Below, one piece after another: positions 40,498 through 50,330 of a DNA stretch of 64,000 bases (the stretch's first letter is position 1; the number at the start of each line of letters is the position of its first letter). A program made the position numbers and the translations under genes. The notes under the pieces were generated by a model. The model did not search any database. It was not told the DNA's origin and saw nothing but the letters and a program-made list of their open reading frames with translations. The stretch is from Odontesthes bonariensis. Lineage: Eukaryota > Chordata > Actinopteri > Atheriniformes > Atherinopsidae. The DNA lies in assembly GCF_027942865.1 (NCBI RefSeq), contig NC_134514.1, positions 2,502,245 through 2,566,244 on the forward strand, in the 5' to 3' direction.

Positions 40498-40807
40498 AAT
40501 AAATTAAAAATAAAAATATATTTTTAAAACTGCGTTAATGCGCAATAAAATATTTATCGGCGTTAAATAATTAACGAGTTAACTCGCCCAGCCCTAATAT
40601 ATATATATATATATATGTATATATATGAGTATAAAACATGAACTCTCTTCTGGTATTGTAATGATTTATAAACAGTTCTGCAGTATCCTAAACCAATCGA
40701 GTATCCTATCCCCAACAGCTCATAAAAGGGAAATATGACACAAGCAGGGATTCAAACTCATGTCACCACATATGAAAGCTATAGATTAGGTGAAATTTGT
40801 TTATTTT

Positions 40808-40961
40808 AAAGTAATTTTTTTTGGTGCCTTTATTGGAGAGGGACAGGAAGCAGAGAGAGGGGGAACAACATGCAACAATGGACTTCCGATGCTGGACTTG
40901 AACCAGGGCCACTCGTACATGGTACGCCTGCTTAACCCACTACACCACAGACCACCCCAAA
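40808..40961 (-). mobile_element. tRNA-derived SINE, copy 2
   Basis: The minus strand reads GGTCTGTGGTGTAGTGGGTT (box A-like), then GGCCCTGGTTCAAGTCCAGC (box B-like) and a body with CATGTTGTTCCCCCTCTCT, ending in a CCAATAAAGGCACC tail. Confidence 0.75.
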
Positions 40962-41199
40962 ATGTATTTTAGAAAGGTGATTTTTAAGCTTCATCTCAAA
41001 GGCAGAGACAGTTTCTGCCTCCAAACTGAGGCCTGTTCCCACTGGAGATGAGCCGAGCCCTGCCTCCCATTCTGGTCCCCGAAGTTCCAGGAACTGGGCC
41101 GAGATTCAGAGGATGAGGAGTTCAGGTAGGAACTGGGAACTCAGATGAGAAACACAGCCACAGTGTCGCTGTAACCTCGTTGCCTTCAGGGTGAACCAC

Positions 41200-41291
41200 G
41201 GCTCTGTGGCGCAATGGACAGCGCGTTGGACTTCTAGCTATGTTCAGGTGAAGGCATTCAAAGGTTGTGGGTTCGAGTCCCACCAGAGTCG
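41200..41291 (+). tRNA. tRNA-Arg(UCU) with 19-nt intron
   Basis: Acceptor stem GGCTCTG pairs with CAGAGTC (one G-U), discriminator G. Box A TGGCGCAATGG, anticodon TCT at 41233-41235 within CTTCTA, intron 41237-41255 in the canonical position 37/38, then ATTCAAAGG, and box B GGTTCGAGTCC. All conserved positions look intact. Only a TTT run follows nearby, so the Pol III terminator is weak. The 5' flank TGAACCACG matches that of the copy at 60906. Confidence 0.93.
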
Positions 41292-41466
41292 ACTCTACTC
41301 TTTGCACAAAGTTTATAGAAGGTCTTTGTTCTTAACCTGCGTGTTATATGTGAAGCTGAACATCAACCTTATACCACTTTAAAGAAATGGGCACTGCTGT
41401 TGGGTAATATGTCATTATCAGCTCTTCCAGATCTGAGGCCTCGGTTCTGATCCTCTGGATCCCGGG

Positions 41467-42486
41467 AGGAGTCTCTGTCTCAGGGGGAGGAGTCTCTGTC
41501 TCAGGGGGAGGAGTCTCTGCCTCAGGGGGAGGAGTCTCTGTCTCAGGGGGAGGAGAGGAGTCTCTGCCTCAGGTGGAGGAGTCTCTGCCTCAGGGGGAGG
41601 AGTCTCTTCCTCAGGGGGAGGGGAGGAGTCTCTGTCTCAGGGGGAGGAGTCTCTGCCTCAGGGGGAGGAGTCTCTGTCTCAGGGGGAGGGGAGGAGTCTC
41701 TGCCTCAGGGGGAGGAGAGGAGTCTCTGTCTCAGGGGGAGGAGTCTCTGCCTCAGGGGGAGGAGTCTCTGTCTCAGGGGGAGGGGAGGAGTCTCTGCCTC
41801 AGGGGGAGGAGTCTCTGTCTCAGGGGGAGGAGTCTCTGCCTCAGGGGGAGGAGAGGAGTCTCTGTCTCAGGGGGAGGAGTCTCTGCCTCAGGTGGAGGAG
41901 TCTCTGTCTCAGGGGGAGGAGTCTCTGCCTCAGGGGGAGGAGTCTCTGTCTCAGGGGGAGGAGTCTCTGTCTCAGGGGGAGGAGTCTCTGCCTCAGGGGG
42001 AGGAGTCTCTGTCTCAGGGGGAGGAGTCTCTGCCTCAGGGGGAGGAGAGGAGTCTCTGCCTCAGGTGGAGGAGTCTCTGCCTCAGGGGGAGGAGTCTCTT
42101 CCTCAGGGGGAGGGGAGGAGTCTCTGTCTCAGGGGGAGGAGTCTCTGCCTCAGGGGGAGGAGTCTCTGTCTCAGGGGGAGGGGAGGAGTCTCTGCCTCAG
42201 GGGGAGGAGTCTCTGTCTCAGGGGGAGGAGTCTCTGCCTCAGGGGGAGGAGAGGAGTCTCTGTCTCAGGGGGAGGAGTCTCTGCCTCAGGTGGAGGAGTC
42301 TCTGTCTCAGGGGGAGGAGTCTCTGTCTCAGGGGGAGGAGTCTCTGCCTCAGGGGGAGGAGTCTCTGTCTCAGGGGGAGGAGTCTCTGCCTCGGGGAGGA
42401 GTCTCTGTCTCAGGGGGAGGAGTCTCTGCCTCAGGGGGAGGAGTCTCTGCTCAGGGGGAGGAGTCTCTGTCTCAGGGGGAGGAGTT
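41467..42486 (+). repeat. 21-bp minisatellite, ~48 copies
   Basis: The unit GGAGGAGTCTCTGYCTCAGG G shows a C/T alternation and periodic 27-bp variants with an added GGGGAG or GAGAGG. Blocks of several units repeat (for example 41560-41900 resembles 42050-42310), so there is higher-order structure. A 3-divisible period leaves long artefactual frames. A short cognate tract lies at 61160-61240, also downstream of a tRNA-Arg gene. Confidence 0.96.
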
Positions 42487-43215
42487 TAGATGGATGGACG
42501 GACGGATGGATGGTAAAGTCTACATGTATAACAGGGTTCCCACATCTAATCTCTCAGGAGTGAAAGTGTTTTCCCTGTAAAACTGGCCCCTGGCTGTTCA
42601 CTCCTCACAGCTCAAACTCTCGGTTCTCTGAAGGCTCGGCTTTATAATGCTCGGCGTATAATTAGTCTCAGCAGACGCAGTTTGGTGAAGCAGCTTCAAC
42701 ATAAAGCTGGAGCATGTAAATCCTCTCTGCTGTGGTTCCCATGTCTCCTGACGGGTTCTCCGTGTGGAGGACCGGGCCCAGCTGGCTGACTTCAGCCCAG
42801 CTTCGGCCCCTGTGGACCCGGGCAATAGGAAACATCTGGAAACATCTGGGCCGTGTGTGTGAGACAGACTTTGTGCGTTCACTGTCCTTGGTATTGCAAT
42901 AAAACACACAACTCTAAAATTAGACCCCGAAGACTCTGATATGAGCTCATTTCCCAGATATGGAACCAAACACACACACATACAGCGATGGCTGTGCAGT
43001 GAGTCAGCTGTGTGTGTTTTTTGTCCTGACAGAAAAAGCAGCAATCATCCATCGCTGACATCATCTGAGCAGCAGGGAGGAGCAGAGGTGAGGCGGTTCA
43101 ACAATTATCAAGACTGCCTGCAGCCGTCCAAATGTTCAGAGCCTCAGAAAGGCCTGATGCTGCTGCAAAGCCTGAATTACATGTGATGTAAGGCTGAGAA
43201 ACTTTAACAGTCTGA
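42487..43215. other. No gene recognised
   Basis: Starts with a short GGATGGACGG tract, then low-copy sequence. Small minus-strand frames at 42598-43064 carry no known domain. Confidence 0.4.
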
Positions 43216-43904
43216 GGCTGTGTTCCAAACCGCATACTTCTCCTACTAGTCCTACTACTCATACTAACTTTCTGAGTTAGTATGCGAGTTTGAATAAGCA
43301 GAAGTTCCCGGATGCATACTAGATTCTCCGAAATGTTGTGTATGCATCATGAGGTTACTACTCATACTCAAACTACCCAAGATGCAACGTAACGTGACGT
43401 CACCGATCGTCATTTCCTGTCAAAACGGCAGTTTCAAGCTAGCTACAACGAGGGTAGGTTCACTTCCTGTTTTCAAAACAAAAGCACCAATTGTATGGTA
43501 ATGGCTTTCCCTATGATAAAAGGCAACGGGTATTTTATTTTGTGAAAATAACAGGAAGTGCGTTGCTCACTGCGGCTAGCTTTAGTAGCGCCGAATTCGT
43601 GGGAACAAAATTGTAAATAGCCGGTATTTTGTCAGGTTTTCAACACGTTGGGGATCTAAACGACTACTTTCTCACCTGAAAATGTTTCAAATGTTGCTAA
43701 AGTTTACAGAGTTTAGAGCTTAAGGGAAATCAGCTTCAGGTTGGCTGATTTCGGCTCGGGCAGGAGCGAAATGCATTGTGGGTAAACGCTCTGCATACTG
43801 TCTGATTGATGAGTATGCAGTATGCGGGATGCAGTATGTAGAATGTAGTATATAGTATGTAGTGTGTAGTATGTAGTATGTAGTATGTGGTTTCGAACAC
43901 TGCC
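43216..43904 (-). mobile_element. MITE family member B
   Basis: The left end GGCTGTGTTCCAAACCGCAT and the right end (inverted GGCAGTGTTCGAAACCAC) enclose the same body as copy A, in the opposite orientation. The TAGTATG heptamer run is at 43810-43890. Confidence 0.88.
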
Positions 43905-43912
43905 AGAGTATT

Positions 43913-43960
43913 CTTCTTCTTCTTCTTCTTTTTCTTCTTCTTCTTCTTCTTCTTCTGCTC
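43913..43960 (+). repeat. TTC trinucleotide microsatellite
   Basis: About 16 TTC/TTT units directly after MITE copy B. Confidence 0.95.
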
Positions 43961-45439
43961 TTTTGTCCACAACAAACAATGCCGGCCGACCAGATTGCAA
44001 TACAACAACTTCCATGTTTATCCATGATTGCAAACTGGCCCTGAAAGTGTTTTTCCACACACACAATAGTTGGAAAAGGAGGGGCTTTTTGGTTCAATAA
44101 CATTTGGAAAGTCTACAAGAGCTTTGTGATTATAAAACTGAATCCCTCTCATGTGTGCAGGAAGCCAGCAGGAAGTCAGCTGGTAATGGATGCACTGCTC
44201 TGAGTTAATGAGCGCGCTCAGTCCGGCCTCACAGTTACATGGGAAACAGCCCTGTTTCACCCATGGATGGATTATATTAACTGGATAACGGACCACAAAA
44301 TGAATGGCCGCCGTTGATATCAATGGCGCATACGCCGAAAAAGTTTCTGACTTCCGGGTTTACTTCCGCGTTATGTGGCCCATAGAGCATACGCTGTAGA
44401 ATCACCCCCCATGATGCTTTGGGGCCTCCCCTCATGCCCCGGGGTGATGAGGACGTGCACGTACTGTACACAACTGTGTAGAGACTTTTCTGGGGCTTTT
44501 CTGGTCGTTGGGAAACTTTTTGACGGATAAAAAGTCTTAAGAGACTTAAAAATATAGAATACAAAGATTAGTAAATAACAGCGGTTACAGCTGGAGGTGT
44601 CCTGTGAACAGTTTTACAGGCGTCTCTTTTACTATTGCGGTCTATGGGAAAAACGCTTTTTGGGCCACAGTGGATTTTTGGTTGCAATACCACGAGTGGC
44701 CACTGGGAAACATCGACGTGCCGGCTGAGAGGCGGCGCCGTATCCACTTATAATCTTAACACAAGCATTCAATCAGACAGACAAACATACTAAATAATCA
44801 TCTTTAGGCAAATTAGAGTTCATCCAATTGATCAAAATGAATTTAAATGAATGAATCAATTACAAAATATCTTAAGTTTAAATAATCCAGGTAAATTCAA
44901 GAACTTCAATAAAAAATAAAAGAGACTTAGGAAATGTTTAAAACATATGTAACCTATATGTAACCTACAAAACAAACATTCACCTATCCATGGGGGGAAA
45001 AACGAGTTTAGGAAACTTAGCGCTACATGTTTCCTCAAGTTAGATGTTGAGTTTCTGCTGAAATGTGCGTTTGTTTTGGTTGCCACAGAAGACACATAAT
45101 GTAGCTGCTGTTTCTCACTCTTTGTAAGGTAAACATGCTTTCAGTATGAGGCCTCGTCTGCGTCTTCATTTCCCACCGTTGGTTCTGACATTTTTCATCT
45201 GTTTCTTTGTTTGTTTGCTACGACTGCTAATGCTAAAGCTAACCCGTCCCGCCGCTGAGATCGAGTACGGTCACGTGACCAGACCGCACGGCTGCGTCTG
45301 ATTGGTGGAACACAGTCAGGTGGTAGAGCCTTTGGCGGAAGTCTCTCTCTCTGTCAGAATAAAACATTAAAATGAGGCGTACGCGGGGGGGTAAAAATAA
45401 TGAGGCGTAGAATACCAAAGAGGTAAGAAGAAAAGTAAC
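43961..45439. other. No gene recognised; one possible MITE
   Basis: 44275-44755 may be a MITE: TGGATAACGGAC near the left and an inverted TGGATACGGCGC near the right, with a body including TTCCGGGTTTACTTCCG. The rest is low-copy and AT-rich. Confidence 0.35.
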
Positions 45440-45588
45440 CAGCTCATTGTAGCCTAATGTAGCGGAGTAAGAGGACAGTTTCTGCTGCACACATCTACTC
45501 AAGTAAAAGTAAAAAGTATAGAGATTTAAAACTACTCCTGGAAGTAGAATGTTTTAAGTAAATGTCACTCGCTACTACCCACCTCTGC
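45440..45588. mobile_element. End of a fish MITE (CTACCCACCTCTGC)
   Basis: GTAGCGGAGTAAGAGGACAG, ACTCAAGTAAAAGTAAAAAG and GCTACTACCCACCTCTGC form a well-known fish non-autonomous element end. The opposite terminus is not visible. Confidence 0.65.
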
Positions 45589-45616
45589 TTATAATACATC
45601 CATGGTTTCACCTCAC

Positions 45617-45705
45617 CTATTCAATTCAAAGTTATTTATAAAGCGTCAAATCTCAACTGATGTCATCTCAGGGCGCTTCATAGATACAGTCCAATTCATT
45701 GTAAT
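45617..45705 (-). mobile_element. L2-type LINE 3' tail, antisense
   Basis: TATTCAATTCAAAGTTATTT, AAAGCGTCAAATC and GGGCGCTTCATAGATACAG are the reverse complement of the common fish tail that ends in AATTGAATTGAAT. Confidence 0.7.
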
Positions 45706-46433
45706 ACAATCATCCTCCAGTTTATTAGATCTACAGTCAGATTTTCTCCATCTTGGCTCCCTGAAATGACGAAACATGTGAAATAACAGCTTTAGATGGA
45801 TGTTTACTTGGACATGCACATCTTTTTTGATGTTATTAGACACACATTTACCGGTGTTTGATCTGACTCTGGCAGTTATTATTCATCACAGCATCACAGA
45901 GCTGATCACTCCTGGAAAGTAAGGATTTCTGCCCTAAAGCTGTTCCTTTAATGGAGCTTTTTGCTTCCTGCGACTGTTTTTTGGTGAATATTTTGCCTCT
46001 CTTCTCATTTTTCCCTCCGTCTGCCTCTCTGTCCTTTTTAAGTCCGACTGGTCACCCAAACGCCACCAGACGATCCATTTATAGCGAGAGAGAGGAGGAC
46101 CGGGGGTTCGTTTGGTGTCGTGGGAACAGCTTTAAGAAAACACAGGCCTCCTATCTCCTCACATCACAAACACACAGAAACACGACGGCTCGTTCACATT
46201 TCTGCGACACACTGATACACATCTCTGCTTTCTGCCTTCCCTCCTTTAATCACAGCATCTTCTGATGTTTGAGGATGTTTTACACCAGGATCAAGATGCT
46301 TATAATCCTTCACAAACGCTCGTTCAGAGCCTCGAACAAAGAAACAACAAAGAAAATAATCCAGAGTTTCCTTCAGCTAAACAAAGACAAACAGAGAAAG
46401 AAGAAGAAGAGTTCAGTTTCTGATGTCAAAAAT
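45706..46433. other. No gene recognised
   Basis: Low-copy sequence; the frame at 45951-46265 has no known domain and is serine/phenylalanine-rich by composition only. Confidence 0.35.
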
Positions 46434-46837
46434 AGGGCTGGGCGAGTTAACTCGTTATTATCGCGTTAACTCGTTAATTATTTAACGCCGATAAATATTT
46501 TAACGTGCATTAATGCAGGTTTTTTTCTTATTTAAAAAAATAATTATTATTTTTTTGGGCTTTTGTGCCTTTAATGGAAAGTTCAGAGAGAGGGGGAACA
46601 ACATGCAGCACAGGGCCGTCTGATGCGGGACTCAAACCAGGGCCAGAGGACTAAGGCCTCTGTACATGGGGTGCCTGCTCAACCCACTACGCCACGGACC
46701 CCCCCTGTTTTATTATTTATTTTATTTTGTAAAAGTCTGTTGTGTTTGCTTTGTCACAGGAATTGTCTTCTCAGCGTTGTAGTTCCAGTAAATCATGTGA
46801 TTAATTAGATTAAACATTTTAATCGTTGCCCAGCCCT
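46434..46837 (+). mobile_element. hAT deletion derivative (AGGGCTGGGC ends) with SINE inside
   Basis: Ends AGGGCTGGGCGAGTTAACTC and inverted AGGGCTGGGCAACGATTAAA match the element at 39706-40595 in reverse orientation. Most of the interior, including the BED finger, is gone. SINE copy 3 occupies 46548-46703. Confidence 0.82.
46548..46703 (-). mobile_element. tRNA-derived SINE, copy 3
   Basis: The minus strand has a GTCCGTGGCGTAGTGGGTTG head, CCTGGTTTGAGTCCCGCATC as a weakened box B, and the same CATGTTGTTCCCCCTCTCT body as copies 1 and 2. Confidence 0.75.
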
Positions 46838-46862
46838 GGTTAAAAACCACAAACGATACTAT

Positions 46863-47381
46863 CAAATATAGAGCCGCAGAGGCATTAAATCACTGTAAGA
46901 GGAGACACAAAAGGACCTCCGTAGCAGGAATCTGTTTTTATGGACTCAGACCTGAACTCCAGCCGTCCGTCACCTGGAGAATATTTCCAGGATTAAAGGA
47001 CTAATGTGTCAGAGTGATTCAGAAAAGCTGCTTTTCCAGGTATTTCCTGCTGGACTTTATAAAGTTTATGAAGCTTTCAGGGTATTAATCTCAGATCTTC
47101 TGGAATGTTCTGAACCTTCAGCATCTCTCAGGTCTGCAGCTACTGTCACTGAACTCTGATTCACCGTCTGCTCCATCAATAGTTTGTCTCAGTTTGGAGT
47201 CGGCCAGCTTCAGCATGACGCTGGTGTTGGTTGAACAGCAGGAGGAGGGCGTAACCGCTGGATTTAGCATCAGTTTGGGTCCTTTTTGGGCAGTTTTCTT
47301 TCTTTGTGGGCACTTTGCATGTACGGTGGTCCCTTTGTGTCTCCTCTTACAGTGATTTAATGTCTCTGTGGCTCTATATTT
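46863..47381. repeat. 54-bp inverted repeat with 410-bp spacer
   Basis: 46863-46916 (AAATATAGAGCCGCAGAGGC ...) and 47326-47381 are inverted copies with about three or four differences in 54-56 bp, both including CACTGTAAGAGGAGACACAA or its complement. The spacer is non-coding. It could be a MITE of about 520 bp or an inverted duplication. Confidence 0.8.
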
Positions 47382-47630
47382 GTGCTCATTTTGAGTCTTG
47401 AAAACAACTTAAGTAATAGCAGAAAGGAAGCATCTTTCCTAACCGCTCAGCTTCCACTTTTTATCCCAAACTGTGCAGGGAGCAGTTGAACTTAGAGGTG
47501 CGATCTCTACCACTTCCTGTTGTCATGCCTCTGCACCAACGCACTCCCATCTAACTCCTCCTTAGCATCACATCCTTTGGTTGGTGCGGGTCTGCGTGTT
47601 GCATTGAAAAAAGCTTATTACCACAGACGT

Positions 47631-47687
47631 GGCTCTGTGGTGTAGTGGACAGCACATTCCTTATGGGTTTAAGGCCCACCAGGGTCG
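47631..47687 (+). pseudogene. Truncated tRNA-Arg-like pseudogene (left arm)
   Basis: GGCTCTGTGGTGTAGTGGAC keeps an acceptor 5' strand and box A. The anticodon arm is lost, and TTTAAGGCCCACCAGGGTCG is a decayed T-arm and 3' acceptor strand. Only 57 nt, so it cannot fold as a tRNA. Confidence 0.75.
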
Positions 47688-47734
47688 ATGTTTACAGAAA
47701 GGTCTTTAAAACACTTCATGTCCCACTTTCCTAA

Positions 47735-47822
47735 GGCTCTGTGGCGCAATGGATAGCGCGTTGGACTTCTAAGAAAGAACACAGTCATTCAAAGGTTGTG
47801 GGTTCGAGTCCCACCAGAGTCG
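47735..47822 (+). tRNA. tRNA-Arg(UCU) with 15-nt intron, left arm
   Basis: Acceptor GGCTCTG/CAGAGTC with discriminator G, box A TGGCGCAATGG, anticodon TCT at 47768-47770, intron AGAAAGAACACAGTC at 47772-47786, box B GGTTCGAGTCC. TTTT at about 47840 could end Pol III transcription. All invariant positions are present. Confidence 0.95.
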
Positions 47823-48059
47823 AGTCTTTAGAGCTTTAGTTTTGGTTCAGTGAGGAGTTAATTTTTGAGGCAACCCTAACCACCAAAGGTCCTATTCACA
47901 CAACCAATGAGGGATTTCACATGTCTGCTAAGTTTTGGTCTTATGGGGCTCAAACCCACAACCAACCAATGTTTAAGTCTTTCACTAAATCCAGAGCACT
48001 AACCATTGTCCACGTTTGACAACAACTGTCACATCTGTGCAACTAAAGCTCTAAAGATT

Positions 48060-48147
48060 CGACTCTGGTGGGACTCGAACCCACAACCTTTGAATGACTG
48101 TGTTCTTTCTTAGAAGTCCAACGCGCTATCCATTGCGCCACAGAGCC
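48060..48147 (-). tRNA. tRNA-Arg(UCU) with 15-nt intron, right arm
   Basis: Exact inverted counterpart of the gene at 47735-47822: the same 88-nt sequence, intron and boxes. Convergent with it at about 240 bp. The 3' flank (ATCTTTAGAGCTTTAGTTGC) is also shared with the copy at 48526. Confidence 0.95.
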
Positions 48148-48194
48148 TTAGGAAAGTGGGACATTAAGTTTTTTAAAGACCTTTCTGTAAACAT

Positions 48195-48251
48195 CGACCC
48201 TGGTGGGCCTTAAACCCATAAGGAATGTGCTGTCCACTACACCACAGAGCC
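48195..48251 (-). pseudogene. Truncated tRNA-Arg-like pseudogene (right arm)
   Basis: Inverted copy of the truncated sequence at 47631-47687, with the same loss of the anticodon arm. The shared truncation shows it predates the inverted duplication. Confidence 0.75.
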
Positions 48252-48375
48252 ACGTCTGTGGTAATGAGCCAATGGTTTATCAAACACAGGCTATGAAAAA
48301 AAGGCCAAAACTTGGTTAAAAGTCATTATTTGCTGAATGTGAGCAAAGTTGACGACACACCAGAAGTCTAAGAGC

Positions 48376-48410
48376 CGACTCTGGTGGGATTGAACTCACA
48401 ACCTTTCAAA
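48376..48410 (-). pseudogene. tRNA-Arg 3'-half fragment
   Basis: The minus strand reads GAAAGGTTGTGAGTTCAATC then CCACCAGAGTCG, a decayed T-arm and acceptor 3' strand without the 5' half. Confidence 0.65.
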
Positions 48411-48525
48411 CACTCCTCCTCAGATCAACTGGAAACCTAAAGCACAACAGAACCATTTCCATCATATCAAATTTTTAGAAGCTGTGGTTTGGTGAGACAT
48501 CTGTGCAACTAAGGCTCTAAAGACT

Positions 48526-48613
48526 CGACTCTGGTGGGACTCGAACCCACAACCTTTGAATGACTGTGTCCTTTCTTAGAAGTCCAACGCGCTATCCATT
48601 GCGCCACAGAGCC
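48526..48613 (-). tRNA. tRNA-Arg(UCU) with 15-nt intron, fourth copy
   Basis: Same as the gene at 48060-48147 except for one intron change (AGAAAGGACACAGTC). All stems, box A, box B and anticodon TCT are intact. Its 3' flank TCTTTAGAGCCTTAGTTGCA is shared with the 48060 copy, so flanking DNA was duplicated too. LINE-derived sequence begins right after its 5' end. Confidence 0.94.
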
Positions 48614-48615
48614 TG

Positions 48616-49080
48616 TGTCCTCATCAGGGCTACAAGCTCGTCCATTTTATTCATCAGTGATCTCACATTTCCCCTGATGATGGAGGGAAGAAATGGTTTA
48701 AACTTCCTCCTCCTTTTCCTCCATTTTTGTTCCTGTTCTACATCCTAGACGTCTCCTCTTTACTCCTTTGGATTTCAAGTCTCATTCCCAGAAACATGGT
48801 GTTATTTAGCAGATTTTGCAGGTCAGGGACTCCCCAGAGCCTCAGGGCAGGCCGCCACGAATGCAGGCGTCCGGAGAAGAAGCCCAGGAGGACGGTTTGA
48901 CCACGAGGAGCCTGTCGCCGCGGCAACAGCTGCATCCAGCTCTAATTTCTGCTGCCACTCAGACGCTTCTGGGTTGATTCTCTCGGTTAAGACGTTTCCT
49001 GAGCACAAAGAGCTGTTCAAGCCAACAATAAGCAATGGAAACAAGCCTGCTGGTGTGTTTGCTTCGTGCTGGTTAGTGTT
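48616..49080 (-). mobile_element. Antisense LINE 5' region and endonuclease start
   Basis: The minus strand contains RGNVRSLMNKMDELVALM, the start of a LINE endonuclease domain, preceded by an Arg/Lys-rich stretch and a Pro/Arg-rich leader. It is homologous to the pieces at 28919-28963 and 30068-30158. No reverse transcriptase follows. Confidence 0.6.
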
Positions 49081-49204
49081 TCTTCGTATGAATTAGTGTT
49101 GTTGGGACTGACTTTAACCTGCTGACTGGTATGTTTGTTCGTCTGTAACTCGTTTCCAATCTTTACAGTGTTGGCATCAGAGTTGTTTTAACCCGAGCAT
49201 GAAA

Positions 49205-50000
49205 CTGTATATAAATGTACTTTATTTATACAGCCCTTTACAGACAATCCTTACGGTGTACCAAAGTGCTTTACAGCAGGTAATAAATAAAGAGAAGAAG
49301 AAGTAAAAACAAATAAAAACAATAAAAGAACAGTGAAAGCAATAAAATACAACAAAATCGATTAAGATAAAATAAAATAAAAGTGTCATCATATCTATTT
49401 TCTTTTGATATTTGATTTTTTTTATTCTGTATGGATTGTACATCTGAATCTGTATTTTTGAACCATATAGGTACAATAGCCAAATAATATGGGCTTATTG
49501 TTGACAAGATAGAGAAACGTTTATTGTTCTGGTTGTTGTTGTTTCTTTTCTTTTTCTTTTTTAATTTTTGTTTTTATACTTGTACTAAGTGTTGCTCTAT
49601 ATTATCTCATAAATATCTGACTTGCAAGGAAGGACAATTTGAATGTTGGATAATAACGTTGCCCCTGATGTCTCCTGGGATATGAGAGCACTCTTATTTC
49701 TGCATATATGTGTGTTTTGGAAACATGTTGAAAACTCAATAAAGATAATGTGGGAAAAAAAAAAGTGTCATCATACTACTGGGTATTAAAGCCATCCTAA
49801 ATAAGTAGGTTTTTAGCCTGTATCTGAAGAGGCCCAGGTCAGAAATAAGAGGCAGCTGGACGGGGGGCTTATTCCAGAGCCTGGGGGCAGCTTTGGGAAA
49901 AGGCTCGCTCACCCCAGGGTTTGTATTCTGACATGGGCACTTCCAGCAGAAACTGATCTGCTGACCTCAGAGCTCTACCAGGACTGTTAAAAGCTCAGAT
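49205..50000 (-). mobile_element. Fish interspersed repeat interrupted by an L1 tail
   Basis: Left part 49205-49378 (ACAGCCCTTTACAGACAATC, CAAAGTGCTTTACAGCAGG) and right part 49776-50000 (GTAGGTTTTTAGCCTGTATC, GGGGCTTATTCCAGAGCCTG, AAAGGCTCGCTCACCCC) belong to one common fish repeat. The L1 insertion at 49394-49760 lies between. Confidence 0.65.
49394..49760 (+). mobile_element. 5'-truncated L1 insertion with 15-bp target duplication
   Basis: AAAAGTGTCATCATA occurs at 49379-49393 and 49761-49775. The insert ends GTTGAAAACTCAATAAAGAT AATGTGGGA and a poly(A) run, the typical L1 3' UTR. No coding sequence remains. Confidence 0.88.
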
Positions 50001-50029
50001 AAATACGATGGGGCGAGGCTGCTAAGACT

Positions 50030-50330
50030 AGGGATGCAGCGATACCACTTTTTTTCAAACCGATACGATGTTTTCATGTGTTTGTATGTGTTTTCATTAA
50101 CTTTCATTAACATTTTTGTTAACGAGGCTAATGCTAATGCTAACAGGGAGACGGAGACAAGTCCACTGTTATGCTAGCGGCTATGTGAGTGAGACACAGA
50201 TAAGCTACATAGCAGACTCTTGTGGTGATTATTGTGTATTTATTGATTGATACTGTAGTCATGTGACTGTAGCGACCTCGCCGTACCTTAGCTTTGGCTG
50301 AATTGACGCCGCTGGTGTTCTGTGATGATG
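50030..50330 (+). mobile_element. hAT-like element fragment without gene capture
   Basis: Starts AGGGATGCAGCGATACCACT, a typical hAT end. 50180-50327 matches 35897-36042. Beyond GACGCCGCTG it continues with GTGTTCTGTGATGATGTGC, where the other copy has the GPCR fragment. Confidence 0.55.

Larger units (their letters stand above)
39706..40595 (-). mobile_element. hAT transposon remnant (AGGGCTGGGC ends)
   Basis: Inverted ends AGGGCTGGGCAACGATTAAA and AGGGCTGGGCGAGTTAACTC. AT-rich flanks hide any 8-bp duplication. It carries a BED-finger coding fragment on the minus strand and a 32-bp tandem array. A smaller derivative is at 46434-46837, in the opposite orientation. Confidence 0.82.
47617..48265. 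repeat. Inverted repeat with two tRNA-Arg genes (225-bp arms)
   Basis: Arms 47617-47841 and 48041-48265 are nearly identical inverted copies, separated by about 200 bp. Each arm holds a truncated tRNA-like sequence and a complete tRNA-Arg(UCU) gene. The two full genes point towards each other. Confidence 0.93.

Noticed and set aside
40191-42486. Regular repeats that might suggest a CRISPR array
   Set aside because: Units are directly contiguous, with no unique spacers, in vertebrate DNA.
41573-42580. A 335-codon frame rich in ESLPQGE and GGVSASG
   Set aside because: Translation of the 21-bp minisatellite; the period is a multiple of three, so the frame stays open by construction.
47631-48251. 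The short tRNA-like sequences as functional tRNAs
   Set aside because: They lack the anticodon arm and are only 57 nt long.
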